Assembly: GCF_016735515.1 (NCBI RefSeq)
Contig: NZ_JAERQZ010000001.1
Location: 2,158,746 to 2,222,745 of the forward strand
DNA from: Piscinibacter sp. HJYY11
GTDB taxonomy: Bacteria; Pseudomonadota; Gammaproteobacteria; Burkholderiales; Burkholderiaceae_C
Reading direction: 5' to 3'
DNA length: 64,000 nt
The notes under the pieces were generated by a model. That model ran no database searches, was not told the DNA's origin, and saw only the letters and a program-made list of their open reading frames with translations. Both the position numbers and the translations under genes were made by a program. Shown piece after piece: positions 44,577 through 52,774 of the stretch. Numbering within the stretch: position 1 is the stretch's first letter; the number at the start of each line of letters is the position of its first letter.

Positions 44577-45398
44577 TCAAAGGTCGAGCGGCTGCGTGTC
44601 GACGGCGAGGCCTTGGCGCCGCCGCCGCGTGGGCACGGTCGCCGGCAGGCGCGGCACGATCTCGCGGGCGATGGTCCCCGCCAGTTGCTCGGCCCACATC
44701 GCATAGGCCGCCGGGCCGGGGTGGAACCCGTCTTCGGCCATCAGCACGCTGCTGTCGTTGCCCGGCACCGGGATCTCGGGCTCGATGGGCACCGGCAGCC
44801 ACCAACGGTCGGACGAACGCCCGACCCACGCGCTCAAGGCCTGGTTGTAGGCCTGCGCGTCGGTGCCCAGCACCCAGCGCAGCGGGTTGGGCAGCAAGGG
44901 GAACGTGTGGACCGGCGGGATGCCGGTGTGCACCACGTGCTTGATGCCCGCGCGGCGTGCCGCGGCGCGATTGAGCTTCTCGAGCTGGTGGAGCCAGGTG
45001 TTCACCGGCACCTGCGCGATCACGTCGTTGAGGCCGAGCGCCGTCACCATCACGTCGGCCGGGTGCAGCGAGAGCTTGCGCACCGCGGCCAGCGAACTGC
45101 GCGTCGTGTCGCCGCTGCGCGCGATGAGCTGCCACACCACCGCGCCGTGCAGGCGCTGAGACAGCGCCTCGCTCAGGCGGCCGGCCAGGGCCTGGATCTG
45201 GTTCTTGGCGCCCACGCCCGCGGCCGACGAGTCGCCGACGATGAGGATGCGCAAGCGCACCTTGCCCGTGCCGGCCACCCCTTCGCGTGGGCCTTCGGCC
45301 TCGGGCAGCCGAAGCGCCGCGCGGCGCACCTGCCGGCCCTGCCACAGCAGCACCGGCACCAGCAGGAACTTGATGGCCTTGAAGAGCCCAGGATTCAT
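44577..45398 (-). CDS. SGNH/GDSL-family hydrolase
   Basis: This 273-aa protein has an uncleaved or weak N-terminal hydrophobic helix (KAIKFLLVPVLLW). The SGNH blocks follow: Ser in VGDSSAAGVG (block I), Gly in SGDTTRSS, Asn in ALGLNDV and the Asp-His pair in AEDGFHPG. Such enzymes are esterases acting on lipids or acylated sugars. The membrane anchor suggests action at the inner membrane or periplasmic face. The substrate is unknown. It ends one base from yciA on the other strand. Confidence 0.87.
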   Translation of the reverse strand: MNPGLFKAIKFLLVPVLLWQGRQVRRAALRLPEAEGPREGVAGTGKVRLRILIVGDSSAAGVGAKNQIQALAGRLSEALSQRLHGAVVWQLIARSGDTTRSSLAAVRKLSLHPADVMVTALGLNDVIAQVPVNTWLHQLEKLNRAAARRAGIKHVVHTGIPPVHTFPLLPNPLRWVLGTDAQAYNQALSAWVGRSSDRWWLPVPIEPEIPVPGNDSSVLMAEDGFHPGPAAYAMWAEQLAGTIAREIVPRLPATVPTRRRRQGLAVDTQPLDL

Positions 45399-45462
45399 GC
45401 GCGCGACGATACCCGCACGCCGCCCCTCCCGGCACCGCCCGACTGCACGGGGTCAGCGCGGA

Positions 45463-46230
45463 TCAGGAAAACTGACTGAAATCCGGCTTGCGCTTCTGGA
45501 AGAAGGCGCTGAACGCTTCCTTCGCCTCGGGGCTCTGCAGCTGTGCGGCGAAGACCGCGTTTTCGGCATCGATCGTCTTGAAGAAGTCGTCGGCCAGGCG
45601 GCCGCGCATCAGCTTCTTGGTGGCGCGGATCGCACCCGGCGGCAGCGTGTTGAAACGCTCGGCCACGCGGCGGGCGTGAGGCGCCACTTCGCCCGCGGGC
45701 AGCACCGCGTTGGCGATGCCGCACTCCACCGCTTCGCTGCCGGTGAAGGGGTCGCCCAGCATCAGCTTCTCGGCCGCCTTGCGCTGGCCCATGAGCTGCG
45801 GGATGAGCTGGCTCGAGGCGAACTCGGGCACGAGGCCCAGGCTCACGAACGGCATCACCAGGCGCGCCTCGTCGGACACGTAGACGAAGTCGCAGTGCAG
45901 CAGCAGCGTGGTGCCGATGCCGATGGCCGCACCGGTGACGGCGGCGATCACCGGCTTGTCGCAACCGATCAGCGCTTCCATGAAGGTGCGGGCCGGCGAC
46001 ACGGCCGAGGCCGCGGCCGAGCGCTTGGCGAAGTCCTCGATGTCGTTGCCCGAGGTGAAGATGCCCGGCTGGCCGGTGATGAGCACGCTGCGCACGGCGC
46101 CGTCGGCCTTGGCGTCGTTCAGGCCCTTGGCCATCGCCAGGTACATGTCGCTCGTCAGCGCGTTCTTCTTCTCGGGGCGGGCGATCTCGATGGTGTAGAC
46201 GCCGTTCAGCAGCGCGGTCTTGATGCTCAT
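45463..46230 (-). CDS. Enoyl-CoA hydratase/isomerase family protein
   Basis: This 255-aa crotonase-fold enzyme has the oxyanion-hole loops FTSGNDIEDF and AAVTGAAIGIGTTLLLHCD. It has Glu in LVPEFASS as a candidate catalytic acid, and only one of the two usual hydratase glutamates is clear, so an isomerase role is possible. ATG at 46230 is chosen at MSIKTALLNG; the upstream open extension has no support. It stands at the end of the beta-oxidation gene run. Confidence 0.87.
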   Translation of the reverse strand: MSIKTALLNGVYTIEIARPEKKNALTSDMYLAMAKGLNDAKADGAVRSVLITGQPGIFTSGNDIEDFAKRSAAASAVSPARTFMEALIGCDKPVIAAVTGAAIGIGTTLLLHCDFVYVSDEARLVMPFVSLGLVPEFASSQLIPQLMGQRKAAEKLMLGDPFTGSEAVECGIANAVLPAGEVAPHARRVAERFNTLPPGAIRATKKLMRGRLADDFFKTIDAENAVFAAQLQSPEAKEAFSAFFQKRKPDFSQFS

Positions 46231-46265
46231 GGAATGTGTCTCCGGAGGGGGTGGGGGATTCTGCG

Positions 46266-47138
46266 TCAGCGCGCCGTGGCGAGCGTCAACCAACGTGACA
46301 CCTGCGGCCACAGGCTGTCGGCAAAGCGCTCGCGGAAGAAGCCGAAATGGCCGATGCGCTTGGCACCGATGTCTTGCGGTGCGATGCGGCGCATCTCGCG
46401 CGGTGCGCTGGCGTAGAAGGCGTGCATGTCGGCGGTGTTGCGGGCCGACATGTACTCGTCGTCGGTGAACGAGAGCGAGAGGATGGGCGTGCGCACGGCG
46501 GCGTAGTCAGAGCGCATCTTCTCTCCGCCCACACCGATGATGTAGTCGCGGTTCAGGCAGGCACGCCGCCACTGCTGCATCACGCCCAGTGGCAGGTCGC
46601 CCACCTTCTTCAGCCGCTTGCCGGGGAAGTAGCCGTAGAGCTTCATCGCCAGCGGCGCAGCGACGAACCACAGCCACCACACGTAGGCACGCGCCTTCGC
46701 GGCATTGCGCAGCCAGTAGCCGGTGCCCACACCGATGGTGACGACGCTCGCCGCGCGCTCGCGGTTGGGCACCATGCCGAAGATCTGGCCGCCGAGGCTG
46801 TGGCCCAACCAGTGGATCGGCACCTCCTTGGCCACCTGGGCGTCCAGCCAGGCCAGCGCAGCCGACGCATCCTGCTGTGCCCAGGTGTCGATGGTGGCTT
46901 CGAGGCCGCGCAGCGAATGCCTCATCTGCGCGGGGCGAGATTCGCCCATGCCGCGGTAGTCGAAGGTCACCACCGCATGGCCCTCTCCGGCGAGCCACTC
47001 GGCGAAGTCGGCGTAGAAGCGCTGCGGCACGCCCATCGCCGGGGCGATCAGCACCGCCGACCGGCACGTGGCCGGGTTGCCGTAGACGCGGCCTTGAAGC
47101 GCAAAACCGTCTGCTGCCTTGAACTCGAATGCTTCCAT
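46266..47138 (-). CDS. Alpha/beta hydrolase
   Basis: This 290-aa alpha/beta-fold hydrolase has nucleophile motif GHSLGG (HWLGHSLGGQIFG) and opening FKAADGFALQGRVYGN. A C-terminal FGFFRERFADSLWPQV holds no obvious acid. It resembles cytosolic esterase-like proteins often found with fatty-acid genes in Burkholderiales. Substrate unknown. It lies 12 bases after the DUF1569-type gene. Confidence 0.8.
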   Translation of the reverse strand: MEAFEFKAADGFALQGRVYGNPATCRSAVLIAPAMGVPQRFYADFAEWLAGEGHAVVTFDYRGMGESRPAQMRHSLRGLEATIDTWAQQDASAALAWLDAQVAKEVPIHWLGHSLGGQIFGMVPNRERAASVVTIGVGTGYWLRNAAKARAYVWWLWFVAAPLAMKLYGYFPGKRLKKVGDLPLGVMQQWRRACLNRDYIIGVGGEKMRSDYAAVRTPILSLSFTDDEYMSARNTADMHAFYASAPREMRRIAPQDIGAKRIGHFGFFRERFADSLWPQVSRWLTLATAR

Positions 47139-47150
47139 CTGTGGGTCTCC

Positions 47151-47687
47151 TCAGGTCACGACTTCCTGCCAATGGTTGGCGAAATGCATGAGGTGGGCAC
47201 GGCGGTAGTCGTCCTTGGACAACTCGCCGTACGCGAAGTGAGGGTGCAAGGCGCCGGTGTGGCCTTCGAAGGCTTGCAGTGCCGCCATGGCGCGGTCGAC
47301 GGCAGGAATCAGTGGCTGACCCTGCGCGATGTCGGGGGCGCCGGGAATGGGCTCGGTCAGCGAGTGGCTCATGCGGCCGCGCGCCGAGAACACGGTGGCC
47401 GCGGCCGGGCCGACGCTCGCGCGGAACCAAGCCGGCTTCAGCTCGGGAAAGCCCTGCAGCGAATACTCGACGCTTTGTGCCGCGTGGTGCAGCACGTGCG
47501 CCAGGTCCCATGCGCCACCCATGCGCACGGGTTGCGTCTTCAACGCAGCGAGGGTGCGCAAGGCACCCTCGGTCGATCCAAACGCCGGCGACTGCAAGGC
47601 CGCCGGCCGGGAGGCCGCGTACAACGCGGGAGCCCCGACCGCCACGGCCCCGAGGCCGAGGAAAGCGATGCGGCGCCCGCGTTGCAT
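47151..47687 (-). CDS. DUF1569-type exported or anchored protein
   Basis: This 178-aa protein begins with a basic N-terminus and one hydrophobic segment (MQRGRRIAFLGLGAVAVGAP). The remainder is a helical domain with DLAHVLHHAAQSVEYSLQGF and a final RRAHLMHFANHWQE. Histidines placed this way are typical of DinB/DUF1569-like four-helix proteins. Function is unknown. ATG 47687 is chosen at the hydrophobic start. It lies between fadA (gap 19) and an alpha/beta hydrolase gene. Confidence 0.65.
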   Translation of the reverse strand: MQRGRRIAFLGLGAVAVGAPALYAASRPAALQSPAFGSTEGALRTLAALKTQPVRMGGAWDLAHVLHHAAQSVEYSLQGFPELKPAWFRASVGPAAATVFSARGRMSHSLTEPIPGAPDIAQGQPLIPAVDRAMAALQAFEGHTGALHPHFAYGELSKDDYRRAHLMHFANHWQEVVT

Positions 47688-47706
47688 GGGCTTGCGCGTC
47701 AACAGA

Positions 47707-48903
47707 TCAGACGCGCTCGAAGATGCCGGCCGCACCCTGGCCGGTGCCCACGCACATCGTGACCATGCCGTACTTCAGGTTGTGGCGACGCAGCGCGTGC
47801 ACGACCGTGGCGGCACGGATCGCGCCGGTGGCGCCCAGCGGGTGCCCCAGCGCAATCGCGCCACCCATGGGGTTCACCTTGGCCGGGTCGAGGCCGATGG
47901 TGTTGACGACCGCGAGCGACTGGGCCGCGAAGGCTTCGTTGAGCTCGATCCAGTCGATCTGGTCCTTCGTCAGGCCGGCGTACTTCAGGGCGGCGGGAAT
48001 CGCCTCGATCGGGCCGATGCCCATGATCTCGGGCGGCACGCCGCGCGCGGCGAAGCTCACGAAGCGGGCCAGCGGCTTGAGGCCGAACTGCTTGACCGCC
48101 TTTTCGCTGGCGAGGATCAGCGCACCGGCGCCGTCGCTCGTCTGCGAGCTGTTGCCGGCGGTCACGCTGCCCTTGGCGGCGAACACCGGCTTCAGCTTGG
48201 CCAGGCCTTCGAGCGAGGTGTCGGGGCGCGGGCCTTCGTCGATGCTGACGGTGCGCTTCTTCGCGATCTGCTCGCCGGTCGCGAGATCGGGCGTGCGCGA
48301 GATGACGTCGATTGGCGTGATCTCGTCCTTGAACTCGCCCTTCTCGATGGCCTTGAGCGCGCGCATGTGCGACTCGTAGGCGAAGGCGTCTTGCGCTTCG
48401 CGCGAGACCTTCCACTGCGCCGCGACCTTCTCGGCGGTCAGGCCCATGCCGTAGGCGATGCCGATGTTCTCGTCCTTGGCGAAGATCTCGGGGTTGAACG
48501 AGGGCTTGTTGCCGCCCATGGGCACGAGGCTCATGGACTCGGCGCCGCCGGCGATCAGGATGTCGGCCTCGCCGACACGGATGCGGTCAGCAGCCATCTG
48601 GATCGCGGTCACGCCCGAAGCGCAGAAGCGGTTGACGGTCACGCCACCCACCGGCTTCGGCAGTGCCAGGCCGGCGGCGATGCGCGCCATGTTCATGCCC
48701 TGCTCACCTTCCGGGAACGAGCAGCCGATGATCGCGTCTTCGATCGCGGCCGGGTCCAGGCCGGGGGCCTGGGCCAGCGCGCTGCGAATGGCGGCGATCA
48801 GCAGATCGTCCGGGCGGGTGTTCTTGAAATAGCCACGGCCCGAACGGCCGATGGGCGTGCGGGTGGCGGCGACGATGTAGGCGTCTTGAACTTGCTTGCT
48901 CAT
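47707..48903 (-). CDS. fadA: Acetyl-CoA C-acyltransferase (thiolase)
   Basis: This beta-ketothiolase carries out the final cleavage of beta-oxidation. The 398-aa product has the active Cys in NRFCASGVTAIQ, the GHPLGATGA histidine loop and the C-terminal CVGTGQG cysteine loop. It starts 27 bases after the multifunctional enzyme gene on the same strand. The two will form the beta-oxidation complex. Confidence 0.93.
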   Translation of the reverse strand: MSKQVQDAYIVAATRTPIGRSGRGYFKNTRPDDLLIAAIRSALAQAPGLDPAAIEDAIIGCSFPEGEQGMNMARIAAGLALPKPVGGVTVNRFCASGVTAIQMAADRIRVGEADILIAGGAESMSLVPMGGNKPSFNPEIFAKDENIGIAYGMGLTAEKVAAQWKVSREAQDAFAYESHMRALKAIEKGEFKDEITPIDVISRTPDLATGEQIAKKRTVSIDEGPRPDTSLEGLAKLKPVFAAKGSVTAGNSSQTSDGAGALILASEKAVKQFGLKPLARFVSFAARGVPPEIMGIGPIEAIPAALKYAGLTKDQIDWIELNEAFAAQSLAVVNTIGLDPAKVNPMGGAIALGHPLGATGAIRAATVVHALRRHNLKYGMVTMCVGTGQGAAGIFERV

Positions 48904-48930
48904 GATGTGGTTTCCTTGTGAGGCCGCTGT

Positions 48931-51327
48931 TTAGTTGCGCACCGGCTTGCCGGTCGAGAGCATGCCCATGGCACGCTCCTGCGACTTCGGGTGCTCCAGC
49001 AGCGTGCAGAAGTGCTTGCGCTCCAGCGTCATCAGGTATTCCTCGTTGACCAGCGAGCCGGCGTCGACATCACCGCCGCAGACCACGTCGGCGATCAGCG
49101 AGCCGATGTAGAAGTCGTGCTGGCTGATGAAGCCGCCGTCGCGCATGTTGACCAGCTGCGCCTTGATGGTGGCGATGCCGTTGCGGCCGGCGACCGGGAA
49201 CACGGCCTTGGCCGGGGCGCGGTAGCCGCTCTCGAACATGGCCTTGGCCTGTTGCGAGGCGACGTAGAGCAGCTCGTCCTTGTTCGGCACGACGACGTCG
49301 CTCCACAGCATGTAGCCGTTCTTGCGGTTCTCGATCGCGCTCGTGCCCACCTTGGCCATCGCGGCGGCGGTGAAGCCCTCGGTCAGGAACTTGAGGATGT
49401 CGGCGTTGGCGTTCGCAGCGCTGGCCATCTCGGCCGCACGGCGGGCGATGTAGGTCAGGCCGCCGCCGCCCGGGATCAGGCCCACGCCCACTTCCACCAG
49501 GCCCATGTAGCTCTCCATCGCGGCCACACGCTTGGTGGTGTAGACGGCGATCTCGCAGCCACCGCCGAGTGCGATGCCACGCACCGCGGCGATCACCGGC
49601 ACGGTCGAGTAGCGCATGCGCAGCATGGTGTCCTGCAGCTTCTTGATCATCGGGGCGATGCCCTTGGCGCCGCTCTTCATGAAGACCGGCAGCATCGACT
49701 CGAGGTTGGCACCGGCCGAGAACACATCGTCCGGCGACCAGATCACGAGGCCCTTGTACTTGGCCTCGGCCACGTCCACGGCCTTCGCCAGCCCATCGAT
49801 CACGCCTTCGCCGATCAGGTGCAGCTTGGAGGTGATGCTGAGGATCAGCACCTCGCCATCGAGCGTCCAGGCGCGCACTTCGTCGTTCTTGAACTCTTCG
49901 GTGCCCGACTTGAGCGGGTCGACCGCGCCGGAGCCGAACAGCGCTTCGGGGAAGTGCTGGCGCTGGTAGACGGGCAGGTTGCTCTTGGGCAGGTACTTGT
50001 TCTGCGACGCGCTCCACGAGCCTTCAGGCGTGTGCACGCCCGCGTTTGTGGCGACAGGGCCGTCGAACACCCACGCGGGCAGCGGCGCCTTGGAGAGCGC
50101 CTTGCCGGCGTCGATGTCGGCCTTGACCCATTCGGCGACCTGCTTCCAGCCGGCCTGTTGCCACAGCTCGAACGGGCCCTGGTTCATGCCAAAGCCCCAG
50201 CGCAGCGCGAGGTCGATCTCGCGGGCCGAGTCGGCGATGTCGGCCAGGTGCACCGCGGCGTAGTGGAAGCCGTTGCGCAGGATGGCCCACAGGAACTGCG
50301 CCTGCGGGTTGGTCGACTCGCGCAGCAGCTTCAGGCGCTCGGCCGGGGCCTTCTTGAGCATGCGGGCGACGATCTCGTCGGCCTTGCCGCCGGCGGGCAC
50401 GTAGTCACCCTTGGCCGGGTCGAGGCGCAGGATGTCCTTGCCGACCTTCTTGTAGAAGCCGGCGCCGGTCTTCTGGCCGAGCGCGCCCTTCTCGATCAGC
50501 GCGGCCACGGCCTTGGGCGTCTGATACACGGGGTAGAAGGGATCGTCCTTCAGGTTGTCCTGCATCGTCTTCATGACGTGGGCCATCGTGTCGAGGCCCA
50601 CCACGTCGGCGGTGCGGAAGGTGCCGCTCGACGCACGGCCGAGCTTCTTGCCGGTCAGGTCGTCGACCACGTCGTAGGAGAGGCCGTAGTTGTCGGCTTC
50701 CTTCATCGTCGAGAGCATGTTGGCGATGCCCACGCGGTTGGCCACGAAGTTGGGCGTGTCCTTGGCGCGCACCACGCCCTTGCCGAGCGCGGTGGTGACA
50801 AAGCTTTCGAGCTGGTCGAGGATCTCCGGGCGCGTGGTCGGGGTGGGGATCAGCTCCACCAGGTACATGTAGCGCGGCGGGTTGAAGAAGTGGATGCCGC
50901 AGAAGCGCGGCTTGATCTCGGCCGGCAGCACTTCGCTGAGCTTGGTGATGGAGAGACCCGAGGTGTTCGACGCGACGATGGCGTGCGGGGCGATGAACGG
51001 GGCGACCTTGGTGTAGAGGTCCAGCTTCCAGTCCATGCGCTCGGCGATGGCCTCGATGATGAGGTCGCAGTCCTTGAGCAGTTCAAGATGCTCTTCGTAG
51101 TTGGCCTGCTGGATCAGCGCGGCGTCTTCGGGAATGCCCAGCGGCGAGGGTTTGATCTTCTTCAGGCCCTCGACGGCCTTGGTGACGATCCCGTTCTTCG
51201 GGCCTTCCTTCGCCGGCAGGTCGAACAGCACGACCGGCACCTTCACGTTGACGAGGTGGGCGGCGATCTGCGCGCCCATCACGCCGGCGCCGAGCACGGC
51301 GACCTTGCGGACATTGAATCGACTCAC
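48931..51327 (-). CDS. 3-hydroxyacyl-CoA dehydrogenase/enoyl-CoA hydratase fusion
   Basis: This 798-aa bifunctional beta-oxidation enzyme has the dehydrogenase first (NAD loop VAVLGAGVMGAQIAAHLVN, residues 8-26; HFFNPP motif). The crotonase domain is at the C-terminus (GLVIWSPDDVFSAGANL, RGIALGGGCEIAV). The order is that of B. subtilis FadN rather than E. coli FadB, which has the hydratase first. It pairs with the fadA thiolase gene downstream. The hydratase has Glu in the GGGCEIA loop and in VEVGVGLIPGGGG. Confidence 0.93.
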   Translation of the reverse strand: MSRFNVRKVAVLGAGVMGAQIAAHLVNVKVPVVLFDLPAKEGPKNGIVTKAVEGLKKIKPSPLGIPEDAALIQQANYEEHLELLKDCDLIIEAIAERMDWKLDLYTKVAPFIAPHAIVASNTSGLSITKLSEVLPAEIKPRFCGIHFFNPPRYMYLVELIPTPTTRPEILDQLESFVTTALGKGVVRAKDTPNFVANRVGIANMLSTMKEADNYGLSYDVVDDLTGKKLGRASSGTFRTADVVGLDTMAHVMKTMQDNLKDDPFYPVYQTPKAVAALIEKGALGQKTGAGFYKKVGKDILRLDPAKGDYVPAGGKADEIVARMLKKAPAERLKLLRESTNPQAQFLWAILRNGFHYAAVHLADIADSAREIDLALRWGFGMNQGPFELWQQAGWKQVAEWVKADIDAGKALSKAPLPAWVFDGPVATNAGVHTPEGSWSASQNKYLPKSNLPVYQRQHFPEALFGSGAVDPLKSGTEEFKNDEVRAWTLDGEVLILSITSKLHLIGEGVIDGLAKAVDVAEAKYKGLVIWSPDDVFSAGANLESMLPVFMKSGAKGIAPMIKKLQDTMLRMRYSTVPVIAAVRGIALGGGCEIAVYTTKRVAAMESYMGLVEVGVGLIPGGGGLTYIARRAAEMASAANANADILKFLTEGFTAAAMAKVGTSAIENRKNGYMLWSDVVVPNKDELLYVASQQAKAMFESGYRAPAKAVFPVAGRNGIATIKAQLVNMRDGGFISQHDFYIGSLIADVVCGGDVDAGSLVNEEYLMTLERKHFCTLLEHPKSQERAMGMLSTGKPVRN

Positions 51328-51394
51328 GGTCTTCTCCTTGGAACGGGTTTTCTAAGCGGTTGAGAGAGAAAGGTTGTTCTTGTCTTGGCGTGGC

Positions 51395-52255
51395 TCAGTC
51401 GGTGGCGAGGAACTCGCGCACCGCAGGCCAGTAGGTGTCGGCCTCGTCGCGCAGGCCGTGGGTGTGCTCGGCGCGTTCGAGGGTCAGGCGGGTGAACTGC
51501 GCCCCGCGGGGTGCCGCGGCTTGCAGACGATCTCCGTGGAACACCGGCGTCCAGGTGTCGCCACGGCTGTGGATGAGCAGCAGCCGCGAAGACGGCTTCA
51601 GGTGCTGGATGTTCCATTCGGCGCGCAGGCCACGCTCCATCGTCGGGGCGAAGAAGCGGCCGACCTGCAGCACGGTGTGGGCGAAGGGATAGGACTTCCA
51701 GAACAGGGGCAAGGTGGCGGCGCAGGACTCGGCGACGATCCGATCGAACGGGAAGTCGGCACGCGGCATCGCATTGAGCGCGTGCATTGCCCCGAAAGAC
51801 GCGCCCATCGCATGCACCGGCAGGCCGGGGAAGCGGCGGCGCGCCCAAAGGCCCGCGGCCACGATGTCGGCGGGCCAGTCGAAGTTGGTCGACGGGCTTT
51901 CGCCAAAGCCGTTGAAGTCGAACAGCACGACGTGGAAGCCCTCGTCGAGCAGCTTCTGCGCATGGCCGTTGCGCAGCCAGAAGCCCTTGCTCGCCAAGCC
52001 CATCGGGTGGGCGCAGACGACCACGCCACGCGCCGTCGCCATCGGGGTCTCGGCGACGACCGCCGCGAGATCGGCATGGCTGCCGCTTGGGATCGTCACG
52101 CGCTGCCAACCCTCGGCGGGCACCCCTTGCGGCCAACGCCAGGGCTTCATGAAGCGGCCGAAGAACGGCTTCTTCAGCTGGCGATGCCACCACCAGCGCG
52201 CGCCGGGGTTGCCCTTCGTCATGCCGCGCCAGGCGGCGCCTGCGTACTCACCCAT
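51395..52255 (-). CDS. Alpha/beta hydrolase (esterase-like)
   Basis: The 286-aa protein has the nucleophile elbow MGASFGAMHA and an N-terminal region without a signal. The acid and histidine come late (SRGDTWTPVFHGDRL and AEHTHGLRDEAD). It lies between the fusion enzyme gene and a DUF2147 gene in the same direction and may release fatty acids or act on acyl-CoA side products. Exact substrate unknown. Confidence 0.8.
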   Translation of the reverse strand: MGEYAGAAWRGMTKGNPGARWWWHRQLKKPFFGRFMKPWRWPQGVPAEGWQRVTIPSGSHADLAAVVAETPMATARGVVVCAHPMGLASKGFWLRNGHAQKLLDEGFHVVLFDFNGFGESPSTNFDWPADIVAAGLWARRRFPGLPVHAMGASFGAMHALNAMPRADFPFDRIVAESCAATLPLFWKSYPFAHTVLQVGRFFAPTMERGLRAEWNIQHLKPSSRLLLIHSRGDTWTPVFHGDRLQAAAPRGAQFTRLTLERAEHTHGLRDEADTYWPAVREFLATD

Positions 52256-52279
52256 GGTGGGGCCTCCGGTGCCGTCGCG

Positions 52280-52726
52280 TTATTCCACGCGCACCCAGGT
52301 CTGCGAGCGGCCGATCATCGGCGTGCCGACGTAGCCCCGCACTTCGAGCTTCTTGTTGTCGGCCGAAGGCCGCAGGCGCAGCTTGTAGGTCTTGCCGTTG
52401 GCCGGGTCGAGCACGGTGCCGCCATCCCACTGGGCGGACTCGTCGGGGTTCTTCTTGGCGCCGCTGATGATGGTGAGGCCGACGACGGGCTTGCCCTTGA
52501 GCTCGCCGCTGCATTCGTCGCACACCGCGTCGGGCTTGACCGCCGGGTCGAGCAGCTTCTCGATCTTGCCGCTGATGACACCACCGGTCTCGGTGATGCG
52601 CACCAGCGATTTCTCGACCTTGCTCTTCTCGTCGATGCTCTTCCACAGGCCCACGGGAGTCGCGTTCTGTGCGAACGCCACGCCCGAGACCATCAGCGCG
52701 GCCGCAGCCGCCAGCAGCTTCTTCAT
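52280..52726 (-). CDS. DUF2147 exported protein
   Basis: The 148-aa protein has signal peptide MKKLLAAAAALMVSGVAFA and the DUF2147 core: VGLWKSIDEKSKVEKSLVRI, CDECSGELKGKPVVGL and GGTVLDPANGKTYKLRL. It is a small periplasmic beta-barrel-like protein of unknown function, often near lipid metabolism genes. The CDEC pair is unusual enough to suggest a disulfide or metal site. Confidence 0.85.
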   Translation of the reverse strand: MKKLLAAAAALMVSGVAFAQNATPVGLWKSIDEKSKVEKSLVRITETGGVISGKIEKLLDPAVKPDAVCDECSGELKGKPVVGLTIISGAKKNPDESAQWDGGTVLDPANGKTYKLRLRPSADNKKLEVRGYVGTPMIGRSQTWVRVE

Positions 52727-52774
52727 CGTTTGTCTCTCCTGGCTTCTTGTGGGTGGGGGTGGATGCGGGCCAGC

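Noticed and set aside
48991..51363. A 790-codon plus-strand open frame
   Set aside because: Antisense to the FadN-type fusion gene, with the typical His/Arg/Val bias of such frames.
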